DNA of 64,000 bases from Ciona intestinalis. Its lineage: Eukaryota; Chordata; Ascidiacea; Phlebobranchia; Cionidae. Numbering within the stretch: the stretch's first letter is position 1; every line of letters begins with the position of its first letter. This document shows positions 23,001 to 33,785 of this stretch, in pieces. The stretch lies in assembly GCF_000224145.3 (NCBI RefSeq), contig NC_020166.2, positions 9,452,752 through 9,516,751 of the forward strand. The letters run 5' to 3'. Made by a program: the position numbers and the translations under genes. Below the pieces are notes generated by a model. The model ran no database searches. It was not told the DNA's origin and saw nothing but the letters and a program-made list of their open reading frames with translations.

Positions 23001-26000
23001 TTTTGTGTTTTAATTCCAATAACCCTTCCTATTTGTCAAATATAATTTTTCTTGGGCCACAAAACATTCTCAACAACTGGTATAAACTTAATGTTCTTTA
23101 CTTCAATAAATTCCTGGCACCGAGCATAGTTGGTATACGCCTGCTCCTACCCCAGGGGTGGCGAGTTTAAGTCTCGATGGTGCAGCTACCCTTGTTGGTA
23201 CGTGTGTGTCCTTGGGCAAGACAGTTGATGTATGTGGTAACTTGCATCTGGCATAATTTGTGTAAAACATAACATTCCTACCATTGCCTGCCACATGAGA
23301 ATAAATTAGTTCTAAATAAACTAAATCCAAGCAACCATGAAGTGATAATTCTTTTTTGTTTAGTTTGAAGCTTTGGTCCAGAAAGGACATGAACTGAATG
23401 TTCATCATATTATTGTGTATGCTTGCACCGGAAATATAACAGTAAGTTTTATCTTTCTAAATATATTACTTGATTTATCTAACCTAAGTAAATTATGAAT
23501 CTCGCCAAATTTAAAACTAAATATATGTCTGCTAACTCACACACTACAATAGTTTCAGCAACTTGACTGTGGTCATGGGAGTGGCAAACATTGATAAGTC
23601 AGTTAAGTTCCCACCCGCATGAATAATGAATATTTTTTGGTTTAAATCTTCTCCTGTTATTTTTTTTGGTTTTAATCTTCTCCTGTTATTTCTAGTCAGT
23701 ACAGAGGGTTGGTGAAAGTGTTGAATGCTATTCTGCCAACATGCCACTGGATTTCTACAGCTGCAACTCGGTGGTGGTTGGGTGGGCAATAGGGGGTGGG
23801 GTAAGTAACTTCTTCTATTCTATAATGGTAAAGTGTGGAGGTGGATTGCGGCACTAGGGGGTCACGGTGTGTTAGGGTCATGCCATATGAGGTGTTGCAG
23901 GGGGTTTATGGCACATAAGCTTGCGGCACCTGAGTCTACGGCATGTGAGGTCACGGCATGTGCAGGTCACGGCATATGGGGGCCACGACACGTGAGTTAC
24001 TTGGCCCCTATACATAGCCTATTGTTGTATTTTTTAGTTGTTTTCAATATCCAGTACTCCTGGAAGTAACATTTGATATAATCCTTACATTTCAGCCATT
24101 CACATTACCTGATCATGTTGGTATCCATTAGGGGAAGCAGATTCANNNNNNNNNNNNNNNNNNNNNNNNNNNNNNNNNNNNNNNNNNNNNNNNNNNNNNN
24201 NNNNNNNNNNNNNNNNNNNNNNNNNNNNNNNNNNNNNNNNNNNNNNNNNNNNNNNNNNNNNNNNNNNNNNAGAAAAAATTGTAAAACGTATATTTACGTG
24301 TGATGGCACCGCGAACCATTGTTGCTTAAACGTATATTTACGTAGGATGGCGCCGAAAGTGTTAAACTTAAAACGTCTTTTTAGCTTCATGGAAACACCA
24401 CTGGCTGGATCGGGATGGGGTTTTCCCCTAACGGTGCCATGACTGGAGCTGATATGTTCGTAGGTTGGGTGGCGAGCGGTACCGCTTATATAACTGTGAG
24501 TATCTATGATGCATTTAAAGACATAAGAACATCTCAAACAACAATAAAAATTATTTAAGCTTCTGTGTATGGTGTCCTGCAAACAGGAATGAGGTGCATA
24601 CACTAAAATAAAGTACCCTATTTTTTGCTATTAAGACTGTGTTGACTCTTTTATTACAAGAAAAAATGCTGCATATGACTTTAGAAATTGTAATTATTTA
24701 TTTTTTTACAAAACCGGTTGCTAATTTTATTTATTTTGCGTGATTATCCACAGGACAGGCATGGAGTGGGAAACACTTTTCCACCAAAAGACACCGAACA
24801 GAATGTCGAACTGTTGTCTGGGTTCGAATGTGATGGCTGGACGGTTGTTAAGTTTAAAAGACAACTTGCTGGTTGTGAAAGTGGTTCAGATTTTACCATT
24901 ACGGTAATAATGTTGCCATTGTTGCGTATATTTTGCTCATTTAATGTTATACGGTGTAATATTTATGAATAATTAATATTACTCCATATGTTATAGCTTG
25001 ACAGTGAGCATAAGGTGTATGAATACACTATGTGTATCTGGTCTATAAGAAGACGCCCATGTTATAACTCGACAGTGAGCATGAGGTGTATAAATACACT
25101 ATGTGTGTCTGGTCTATAAGAAGACGCCCATGTTATAACTCGACAGTGAGCATGATGTGTATAAATACACCACATGCTTTTGGTGTATATGAAAACACCC
25201 ATGTTATAACTTGACAGTGAGCATGAGGTGTATAAATACACCATGTGTGTCTGGTCTATAAGAAGACGCCCATGTTATAACTCGACAGTGAGCATGATGT
25301 GTATAAATACACCACATGCTTTTGGTGTATATGAAGACACCCATGTTATAACTTGACAGTGAGCATGAGGTGTATGAATACACACCATGTATGTGTATAA
25401 CAATTTATCCCAAATAAAACCTTNNNNNNNNNNNNNNNNNNNNNNNNNNNNNNNNNNNNNNNNNNNNNNNNNNTTTATTACAAGAAAAAATGCTGCATAT
25501 GACTTTAGAAATTGTAATTATTTATTTTTTTACAAAACCGGTTGCTAATTTTATTTATTTTGCGTGATTATCCACAGGACAGGCATGGAGTGGGAAACAC
25601 TTTTCCACCAAAAGACACCGAACAGAATGTCGAACTGTTGTCTGGGTTCGAATGTGATGGCTGGACGGTTGTTAAGTTTAAAAGACAACTTGCTGGTTGT
25701 GAAAGTGGTTCAGATTTTACCATTACGGTAATAATGTTGCCATTGTTGCGTATATTTTGCTCATTTAATGTTATACGGTGTAATATTTATGAATGGTGGA
25801 TAATTAATTAACTCCATATGTTATAGCTTGACAGTGAGCATAAGGTGTATGAATACACTATGTGTGTAGGTCTATAAAAAGACAGCCATGTTATAACTCG
25901 ACAGTGAGCATGTGGTGTATAAATACACCATGTGTGTCTGGTCTATAAGAAGACGCCCATGTTATAACTCGACAGTGAGCATGAGGTGTATGAATACACA

Positions 26001-29000
26001 ATGTGTGTCTGGTCTAAAAGAAGACGCCCATGTTATAACTCGACAGTGAGCATGAGGTGTATGAATACATCATGTGTGTCTGGTCTATAAGAAGACACCC
26101 ATGTTATAACTTGACAGTGAGCATGATGTGTATGAATACACACCATGTATGTGTATAACAATTTATCCAAATAAAACCTTGTAACGGTGGCATACATATA
26201 ATAAATATATTGTAATATAAATGCACAACATTATTACAGGCCGACACAATTAAAGTGATATATGCTTATGGAAACACAGATCCTACTGGATCAGATGTAG
26301 TGGGATCCAATTATCATTCCACGAACAGAGGTAATTAATACAACCCAAAATATTTATTATTTTTAACCCTATGTATTGTACAGGTGCCAGGAGTCTCATA
26401 TTTCTCAACAATGGCGGAGCAAGTACACAAACAATAACAAATGCATTGACTTATGATATGTTGAATGTCCAGTTTCCGTTACCACAGAAAAAAACTTTCT
26501 ACAGTTGCAAAGTGTTTCAGTTGCCCCGTCTTACTAAAAAGCATCATATTATAAAGGTAAGTTTGTGTGCAGACTGTGTTTTGTGCACATAGTTAATCTT
26601 TGTAAACTGGCACCAGATTTTTTTTCTGAAAAAGCAGCGTTTGTGTGCACATGGTCTGTTTTTATGCACAGAGTCTGTTTTGTGTTTTAATTCCATTAAC
26701 CCTTCCTATTTGTCAAATATAATTTTTCTTGGGCCACAAAACAATCTCAGCAACTGGTATAAACTTGATATTCTTTACTTCAATAAATTCCTGGCACCGA
26801 GCATAGTTGGTATACGCCTGCTCCTACCCCAGGGGTGGCGAGTTTAAGTCTCGATGGTGCAGCTACCCTTGTTGGTACGTGTGTGTCCTTGGGCAAGACA
26901 GTTGATGTATGTGGTAACTTGCATCTGGCATAATTTGTGTAAAACATAACATTCCTACCATTGCCTGCCACATGAGAATAAATTAGTTCTAAATAAACTA
27001 AATCCAAGCAACCATGAAGTGATAATTCTTTTTTGTTTAGTTTGAAGCTTTGGTCCAGAAAGGACATGAACTGAATGTTCATCATATTATTGTGTATGCT
27101 TGCACCGGAAATATCACAGTAAGTTTTATCTTTCTAAATATATTACTTGATTTATCTAACCCAAGTAAATTATAAATCTCGCCAAATTTGAATCTAAATA
27201 TATGTCTGCTAATTCACACACTACAATAGTTTCAGCAACTTGACTGTGGTCATGGGAGTGGCAAACATTGATAAGTCAGTTAAGTTCCCACCCGCATGAA
27301 TAATGAATATTTTTTTGGTTTTAATCTTCTCCTGTTATTTCTTGTCAGTACAGAGGGTTGGTGAAAGTGTTGAATGCTATTCTGCCAACATGCCACTGGA
27401 TTTCTACAGCTGCAACTCGGTGGTGGTTGGGTGGGCAATAGGGGGTGGGGTAAGTAACTTCTTCTATTCTATAATGGTAAAGTGTGGAGGTGGATTACGG
27501 CACTAGGGGCTCACGGTACGTGAGGGTCATGCCATATGAGGTGTTGCAGGGGGTTTATGGCACATAAGCTTGCGGCACCTGAGTCTACGGCATGTGAGGT
27601 CACGGCATGTGCAGGTCACGGCATATGGGGGCCACGACACGTGAGTTACTTGGCCCCTATACATAGCCTATTGTTGTATTTTTTAGTTGTTTTCAATATC
27701 CAGTACTCCTGGAAGTAACATTTGATATAATCCTTACATTTCAGCCATTTACATTACCTGATCATGTTGGTATTCCATTAGGGGAGCCAGATTCACCAAC
27801 TCATGTGTTAATGGAGGTTCACTATGATAATCCGAACCTTGTAACAGGTACTTGTTTGTATGAGAGGATACTATTCGTATATTGATTCGACAGTGAGCAC
27901 GAGGTGTAGGAATACACCATGTGTGTCTGGTGTAAAAGAAGACAGCCATGTTATAACTCGACAGTGAGCATGATGTGTATAAATCCACCACATGCTTTTG
28001 GTGTATATAAAAACACACATGTTATAACTTGACAGTGAGCATGTGGTGTATGAATACACCATGTGAGTCTAGTGTAAAAGAAGACAGCCATGTTATAACT
28101 CGACAGTGAGCATGAGGTACACATGTATTTACCCTTTCATTATCACACAGGTTTGGTCGATAACTCAGGCATACGAATGTCTTACACTGATCAACTGAGG
28201 CAATATGATGGAGAGGTTATGCAAGTAGGACATAATGTATCTCCTACTAGTCAAATTATTCCACCGAACACCTCATCGTATCTTCAATATGGTGAATGCA
28301 CTTCTGGTTGCTTGGCTCAAGTAAACATTACAAATATCTTGACAAGGAGCATGAGGTGTAGGAATACGCCATGTGTGTCTGGTGTATAAGAAGTCACCTA
28401 TGTTATAACTTGACAGTGAGCATGAGGTGTATGAATACACCATGTGTGTCTGGTTTATAAGAAGTCACCTCTGTTATAACTTGACAGTGAGCATGAGGTG
28501 TAGGAATACACCGTGTGTGTCTGGTGTATAAGAAGTCACCTCTGTTATAACTTGACAGTGAGCATGAGGTGTAGGAATACGCCATGTGTGTCTGGTGTAT
28601 GAGAAGACACCCATGTTATAACTTGACAGTGAGCATGAGGTGTAGGAATACACCATGTGTGTCTGGTTTATAAGAAGTCACCCATGTTATAACCCGACAG
28701 TGAGCATGAGGTGTATGAATAAACTATGTGTGTCTGGTGTATAAGCTGACATCTATTTATTGTGACAGTGAGCATGATTAGAAACCTTTTTTTTTCAGTC
28801 AATGAATGACAGTTCTCTCTCAGAGATTAAACTCATTGGAGGAATGTTACACAGTCATTTGCTTGGTAGAAAATTGCGACTACGCCATATTTATGGGTGA
28901 GTGTTTGTAGCAAGAGTAGCTTGTTATCTTACTTATAAACCTCTTTTGCTATCATCCATATATAACACAGATTATACATTTTTGTGGCATGGTACTTGAC

Positions 29001-32000
29001 ACCAATTGCCCCAATCCATTGGTGTCTTATGGGTTGTCCAAATTGTCATCCATGCATGAAAAAGTTATATACATGGTAACTTGTGGGCATGAGATTTTCA
29101 ATACAGAACATTTAAGTTAAAATGACTGTTGTTGTGGCTTCACTCAAAGATAGATATGTTATACATTCTCTGAAGTATGACTTATTTTTTTTATAGAAAT
29201 GGCACTGAAGGTCCATTTTTGTTAAACGACGATAATTATGACTTCAACTATCAAGAAATGAGGGTTTTCACAACAGAAAAACACATCAGCTCTGGCGATT
29301 CTATGCAGATGGTTTGTGATTATGACAGCTCGGATAGAAGCAATTTTACTGTGGTAAGTTCCACAAGTGACCTGAATATATGCCGCATGAACAAATGAAT
29401 GTAACTTGAAATGTTCTTTTATTGAGCACGTTAGTGGTCATATAGATCCTTTTTCGTCGAACAGTTGTTCTTGTTGTTGTTTTTTGAACGACTTTTTTCC
29501 GCACTTACCTCAATTTTTAGTTCTAGCATTTATTCTTTAATCTCTTGATTGAAATCAAATCATGATATATATTTATAATTTTTGGACTAAATTTTCAGAA
29601 CTGAAACCGCATAATTAGCGATTAATTAACAATTACTTTACTGTTTAATCAAATGTGCCAAATTTAAAATACACCTTAAACTTTATGATTGTACTGTATA
29701 AAGTATTTTGAACTAAGCATAGTTTTATAAACCATATTGCATATGATCGCCTAATCAGCGAGTAATTAACGGTTACATTTCAGTTTGTCTAAGGCGCTAA
29801 CTCGTACTTAAAGGGCCTAAACACACCCCACGTCACTTTTATTTTTTATAGTAAATTCATAAAGCGACTGTTTTATTGATTCCAAAAATACTTTGCTTAT
29901 TAAAATTGGTCCAGTATAGGCGTAGATATTCGTCCTCAAACAGTGATCTCTAGCGCTATCCTTTTTTTTACTACGAGCTTCGTGATTGTGACGTAGGAAC
30001 GTACTAGTCACGTGACTGATTCATTCGTAAAAGCGAAACTTTTTTTCGCCACGCAAATTTCAAATCAGTTTTATGAATTTCATGGTGTTTGAGCTGGAAT
30101 ATCTTTGGTTATACAGAACCGATTAAAACAAGTAAGGTGTCGTTGGCATTAGAAAAACACACTCTATCTATTAAAGGGATGTACATTTGAGTGTGTTTAG
30201 GCCCTTTAAAATGTAATTTACCATTGATTATTCGACTGTATTCGATACAATAATTTAAACTAAGCTTAGCCTTATAAACCATAGTGTATAAAATCGTCCA
30301 ATTAATGAGTAAAATGATTGTAACGCTTGCGAGTCAAGTAAACTGCAATGCATCGGGAAGTCGCTGGTAATCGGTAACTTTTGGCTTTGTTTACGTTAGT
30401 ATGCAAATATAAACAAAAAGTATATATAGTATTAGTCTTATATATCTTTTATTAAAAGAAAACAAATCCAAACTAATTGCTGCAGCAGGCGGGGATCGAA
30501 CCCGGGACATGACGTTAGTAAAGCGCACGCAATAACCGTAGGCCACTAGATCTAGTAAACAGCACTGTCGAGACAGTGGTTGTATTGTCTGGGAATTTGG
30601 AGGCACGTGTTGAAGAGATAAGAAATCCTCACATCGATTCACGCCTGAATCAAACTATTTCCAGTTAAGTGGGGACGCATTAAAAGTTTTGATTAAGCTC
30701 AGTCGACTGTTGTAGTAAAAGGGTTAATTAATACTATGCTAATTAGTTTAATTAACAAGCTCACGCATTAGATCTTTGATCTTTTGTATTAATCTTTTTT
30801 TATTTACTTTATTTAATCTTGCGCGGCAGTCAACAAAAAATCTTGAATACAGTTGTTAGTAAAATTGTTTACAAATTTTCTGCATCATGTTGTTTAACTA
30901 TGAAGAGAAATAACGTTTTTATCTCATAGGGTGGATTGTCAACTCGAAATGAGATGTGCATTGCATACATTTTGTATTATCCAAAGACTGCATTAAAACG
31001 CTGTGAAACCCAACCCATAGCAGGAAACATCTTGAACTACTTTAATCTTACAAATGTCAGGAGGACGTAAGTGTTTTCTTTATTTCTTTGGGATGGCCAT
31101 TCGGACCATTTTTAATAAATACGATGCGCAACCACACTCAAATTTGCCAACTATATTGAAGGGCTTCCAACTTTCTTTTATTTTAATAGAAGATAAAACC
31201 TTATGATAAACACACACAATTTCTATATAGGGGTTTCTCATGGCCCTGGACCAGACTAAGTGACTTCACTGATAACTTAACCAACAGAAATGTTCTGGAC
31301 ATCATTAACTCTGTAAGTTAATACTTTGGGTTGAATAAATGTAATGTAATGAATGTAACTTACTTTATCCTCGGGTGGCCAGAAACGACAGTTGTTATCA
31401 CACGAGTTTAAGGCCTCGTGTCAGCTTACGAGTTACCATGTATGTTACTTTGTGGGTGATTATTTTTTGGGGTGATTTTTTCATTTTTTTATGTATGGCT
31501 CATAATTTGAACAACCCATTAGTGACCACTAGGTTGGAGCAATTGCTGTTAAGTGTCTTGCCCAAGGACACATAACCCCCCCCCCCGTTGAGCGTTGAGC
31601 CTCGAACCCATTACAGGCAGGCACGCAAAATACTAATTTGTTATTATTCCAAATTACTTATAGACCATCCTAATTAACAGGTATTCACGAAAAAAATAAC
31701 CCACAAGGTTACATTTGTGGTAACTCATAAGTGAGCACGAGGTGTATGAAACATAACCCATGATTTAAAACTTTCCCTGCCAAATTAGGATAAATAAGTT
31801 ACATTCTTCCACACTCAAATCCACAGATGCATTGGAATCAGACCACAGGAAGTATGTTAAGCTCAGCTGTACAACATATGGAAAGGAGAGTTTTTTGCAG
31901 AGTAAATGGCTCACCTCATCCAAGGGTATGTATTCATATTCACCAAGTTTCGCATATACCAACATAAGGTGTATGAAGCCACAATGCTTGCATGCCAGCA

Positions 32001-32444
32001 CTGATAGCCTAACTCATTGTTATTGTTAGACAATGGCTTTTTAGACTGGAGCTTTCGAAGGTAATTCATGTAACAAAGCAATTAATTTATTGCAATCTGT
32101 ATCAAAAGTATCTTGCAATTAATCTAAATACCATTTTGGTAAAGTAACTTTTGTTTTAGATGTAAATTGATCAATTGTTTTAATTATCCAGAAATAACTG
32201 TCTTAAGATTTTACTTGTTTCAAGTTATATTGTTTTCCATTTTGTATAGGTTGGCAATAATGCTCCTGCGTTGAATGTTGCTCAAGCATATGTACCACCT
32301 GTTGCTACATGCGCGGTACCCAATACTGGATTCCCTGTCTCTAAAACAGAAAAACCGTGTCGAGGCTCCGGCTCACCTAGCATGAAAGGGTTTATGTTTA
32401 CAACATTGGTGTTTGTTTTACTCAGTTTAATGGCAGCTGCATAA
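20007..32444 (+). CDS. MOXD1: DBH-like copper monooxygenase (MOXD1-like), about 634 aa
   Basis: The family (DBH, PHM, MOXD1) hydroxylates substrates with ascorbate and two coppers in the secretory pathway; the MOXD1 substrate is unknown. The cleanest chain is 20007-20171, 24385-24495, 24754-24903 (or 25578-25727), 26240-26330, 26384-26556, 27041-27118, 27354-27449, 27745-27847, 28151-28320, 28799-28896, 29197-29353, 30930-31066, 31231-31312, 31827-31925 and 32250-32444, in phase throughout. Parts in order: signal peptide (MQKELHCFCFVLASIVVVVYGA); DOMON domain (GNTTGWIGMGFSPNGAMTG, DMFVGWV); Cu_A side with KKHHIIKFEAL and NVHHIIVYAC; Cu_B side with HSH in GGMLHSHLLGRKLRLRH and the Met in GGLSTRNEMCIAY. 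All expected copper ligands are visible. The C-terminus GSGSPSMKGFMFTTLVFVLL suggests a tail anchor or GPI signal. Length is close to vertebrate MOXD1. Exons 2-8 are duplicated in the assembly and are listed separately. Confidence 0.85.
20278..20470. mobile_element. Cimi-like MITE copy
   Basis: GTAGTACCGTGGGGGAAGAT left, CATCTTTCTCAACCTTCTAT right. It lies in MOXD1-like intron 1. Confidence 0.7.
20994..21195 (+). repeat. two consecutive SINE tails
   Basis: Two head-to-tail copies of the tail (GGTAACTCGTACACGGGTAT at 21009 and GGTAACTCGTAAGCGTAGGG at 21117). The second keeps ACCCGTGTTATAACGAATGTCG. Confidence 0.6.
22073..22465 (+). repeat. ~70-bp minisatellite, about 6 units (MOXD1-like intron 3)
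   Basis: The unit includes TTGACAGTGAGCATGAGGTG, then TATGAATACACC, then TGTGTCTGGTCTATAAGAAG and ACGCCCATGTTATAAC. GGTGTATGAATACACC inside it is a perfect hairpin stem with loop TGAA in many units. Confidence 0.9.
23120..23265 (+). repeat. SINE head, decayed (first copy)
   Basis: GGCACCGAGCATAGTTGGTA resembles the tRNA-like start, GTGTGTCCTTGGGCAAGACA the junction. The B-box region reads GAGTTTAAGTC. Confidence 0.5.
23855..23998 (+). repeat. GGTCACGGCAT-type short tandem repeat (first copy)
   Basis: About eight irregular ~16-bp units around GAGGTCACGGCATGTG in the intron before exon 8. Confidence 0.7.
24271..25423 (+). other. MOXD1-like exons 2-3, second copy between two gaps
   Basis: Exon 2 repeats at 24385-24495 and exon 3 at 24754-24903, flanked by N on both sides. 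Exon 3 carries the same small differences (GACAGG, CACCGAA, GATGGCTGG) as the third copy, while the minisatellite after it matches the first copy. This is a mosaic of the two. The first ~110 bases (24271-24384) contain a short repeat of GTATATTTACGT and are not in the first copy. Confidence 0.8.
24996..25392 (+). repeat. ~70-bp minisatellite, second copy of the array
   Basis: Same unit order as the array at 22073-22465, differing at a few bases. Part of the duplicated exon block. Confidence 0.9.
25823..26150 (+). repeat. ~70-bp minisatellite, third copy, different unit order
   Basis: About five units. The first has TGTGTAGGTCTATAAAAAGA and the order of variants differs from the other two arrays, as expected for another allele. 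Confidence 0.9.
26797..26942 (+). repeat. SINE head, decayed (later copy)
   Basis: Same insertion as at 23120-23265, carried along in the duplicated block. This shows the SINE is older than the duplication or allele split. Confidence 0.5.
27500..27650 (+). repeat. GGTCACGGCAT-type short tandem repeat (later copy)
   Basis: The counterpart of the array at 23855-23998 in the duplicated block, with a few base differences (GGTACGTGAGG for GGTGTGTTAGG). Confidence 0.7.
27888..28115 (+). repeat. ~70-bp minisatellite (intron 8 of MOXD1-like gene)
   Basis: Three units, e.g. GACAGTGAGCACGAGGTGTA then GGAATACACCATGTGTGTCT. Confidence 0.85.
28333..28775 (+). repeat. ~70-bp minisatellite (intron 9 of MOXD1-like gene)
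   Basis: Six to seven units beginning 12 bases after the exon 9 donor. Variant units carry AAGTCACCTCTGTTATAACT. Confidence 0.9.
29010..29165 (+). repeat. SINE middle and tail, decayed
   Basis: TATGGGTTGTCCAAATTGTC, then ACATGGTAACTTGTGGGCAT and AAAATGACTGTTGTTGTGGC. It lies in MOXD1-like intron 10. Confidence 0.55.
29640..30330 (+). repeat. diverged direct repeat flanking the TTAA MITE
   Basis: TTGAACTAAGCATAGTTTTA with TAAACCATATTGCATATGAT (29708-29752) recurs as TTAAACTAAGCTTAGCCTTA with TAAACCATAGTGTATAAAAT (30255-30295). An older tandem repeat was therefore present before the MITE inserted between its units. Confidence 0.55.
29812..30205. mobile_element. 394-bp MITE with TTAA target sites
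   Basis: Perfect 15-bp terminal inverted repeats AGGGCCTAAACACAC and GTGTGTTTAGGCCCT are each flanked by TTAA (29808-29811 and 30206-30209). TTAA is the piggyBac-type target. No coding capacity. It lies in MOXD1-like intron 11. Confidence 0.75.
30475..30560 (-). repeat. tRNA-like sequence, probable SINE head or tRNA relic
   Basis: On the minus strand CCGGGTTCGATCCCCGCC is a good T-arm/B box and AGTGGCCTACGGTTATTGCG a possible A box. The acceptor ends do not pair, so it is unlikely to be a working tRNA gene. Confidence 0.45.
31345..31620 (-). repeat. SINE copy, near full length
   Basis: From AATGAATGTAACTTACTTTA to GAGCCTCGAACCCATTACAG on the plus strand. A C-run at 31577 interrupts it. MOXD1-like intron 13. 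Confidence 0.7.
31695..31770 (+). repeat. SINE tail fragment
   Basis: GGTAACTCATAAGTGAGCAC followed by GAGGTGTATGAAACATAACC. The GTGAGCACGAGGTGTATGAA part is close to the ~70-bp minisatellite unit. Confidence 0.55.
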
Positions 32445-33057
32445 GTTTAGTATTAGCATGACAAACCAGTTTAGCCACAACTGGACTTGTAAGACCAGAG
32501 TTTTTTAAACTATAAGTTAATTCAGAAAACTAAGCAATCAAATTAATAGCAATCTTAAAACTGTCTTGCAGCTGACTTGAAATATTTACAAGCTTTTAGA
32601 ACAACAAGTTCTGCCTAAATTAAGCTCTGACTTTAACTTATTAACCAGAACTTCAGTTGATTGGAGAATGTGCAATGATGTTGGCATTCTGTTAGACATG
32701 AAATATATACCTGTTTAAAAATATCAGTAGTTTTGTCATGTTTTTATACAAGCAGTTAACCGGAACAGCCATTTTTTTGCTATCAGAATATTTTAAACAG
32801 ATTTATACATATTGTTCTATATGAAATATACACTGAATAATGAGATTACAAAAAACATGATAACTACCTTACCCTATTACCCAGCATGATCTGTTAAGTT
32901 TTATATCTATAGAAAACTTCTGTACACCAAGCCTAGACCTATTAATGCACATTTTAACTATGTAAAGTATGCTGCTTTGTTTTAGTTTATTATATGCAAT
33001 TGCCATAACAATCTCTTTATCATGCATTACCTTTATCATTAACAATCATGATTCATG

Positions 33058-33063
33058 AATAAA
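33058..33063 (+). other. poly(A) signal AATAAA, MOXD1-like gene
   Basis: This AATAAA lies about 610 bases past the stop codon at the end of a unique AT-rich 3' UTR-like stretch. Confidence 0.4.
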
Positions 33064-33604
33064 GAACTTCAAATCGAGAGACTGTGAAACAATTTTGTTT
33101 TATGAACGAAAAATGTCTTTTATTTATCCTTGCAGCAGGTGGCAGCAAACTGTAAACTCTGGGCTAGAGGCCGACGGACTAAATCCTTTTAATAGTGCCG
33201 GTCTTTATGTTTTTTTTGTGGTTGTATTTGATAGTAACTATTTCTTCAAATAACATTAAATTGTTAATTGTTTTAATAGTTAATAAAAAATGAAATAAAA
33301 ACAACTGTGTTTGAGTAATTATGAGAACAGTGCCTAAGAACCAAGGTTTGCAATATGTGCACTTTATCTCCGGTGAGGACTATCTTGCATGCCAATTAGA
33401 CATATAAATTTATTGGTTTAACAGCCACACTTTTATTACAATTTTTACTCAAGTACTTTTTACCGTAGCATGTTCTTAAACAGTGTAGTTTTGTGCCTAA
33501 TTCATTTGTCTTTCCTGTTTCGTTAATGTGGTGTTCATTACTGTATTCGGCAGACAATTTTAGTAAGATTTGGTAGCGCATGATGTGATTAATATTATAA
33601 TACC

Positions 33605-33785
33605 ACTGTACCAGTACGTCTGTATCCTCTTATGTCTGTACGTCTCTTATATGGTATGTACGTGTGTTATATATGTTGTTGGTACGTCTGTTATACCCCC
33701 TTATGTCTGTACGTCTGTTTATATAGGTTGTTGTTACGTCTGTTATATGTTATCTGTACGTCTGTTATACCCCTTACGTCTGTGG
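33605..33785 (+). repeat. TACGTCTGTTAT-type minisatellite
   Basis: Nine or so irregular repeats of TACGTCTGTTAT with spacers such as ACCCCTTATGTC. Intergenic. Confidence 0.75.

Larger units (their letters stand above)
21486..24145 (+). other. MOXD1-like exons 2-8, first copy (cut by gap)
   Basis: Exon 2 is 21486-21596, exon 3 21835-21984, exon 4 22563-22653, exon 5 22707-22879, exon 6 23364-23441, exon 7 23705-23800 and exon 8 from 24096, which runs into N at 24146. Introns match the later copies almost base for base, including the same SINE head and minisatellites. The protein differs at one place in exon 4 (SDIVG here, SDVVG in the later copy). Exon 8 lacks one T relative to the later copy (GGTATCCATTAGG against GGTATTCCATTAGG), which breaks the frame right at the gap edge and may be a sequence error. 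Confidence 0.8.
25474..27847 (+). other. MOXD1-like exons 3-8, third copy (continuous with the 3' exons)
   Basis: Exon 3 is 25578-25727, exon 4 26240-26330, exon 5 26384-26556, exon 6 27041-27118, exon 7 27354-27449 and exon 8 27745-27847. This copy runs without a gap into exon 9 and so is the most trustworthy. Before exon 7 it reads CTTGTCAG where the first copy reads CTAGTCAG. The shared acceptor that keeps both in frame is CAG before AGGGTTGGTG. Confidence 0.85.

Noticed and set aside
22044-28656. Minus-strand frames reading YTSCSLSSYNMGVF repeatedly
   Set aside because: Translations of the ~70-bp minisatellite inside introns, present wherever the array is.
29808-30209. Hairpin RNA gene because of the inverted repeats
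   Set aside because: Perfect TTAA flanks and terminal position of the inverted repeats fit a MITE better.
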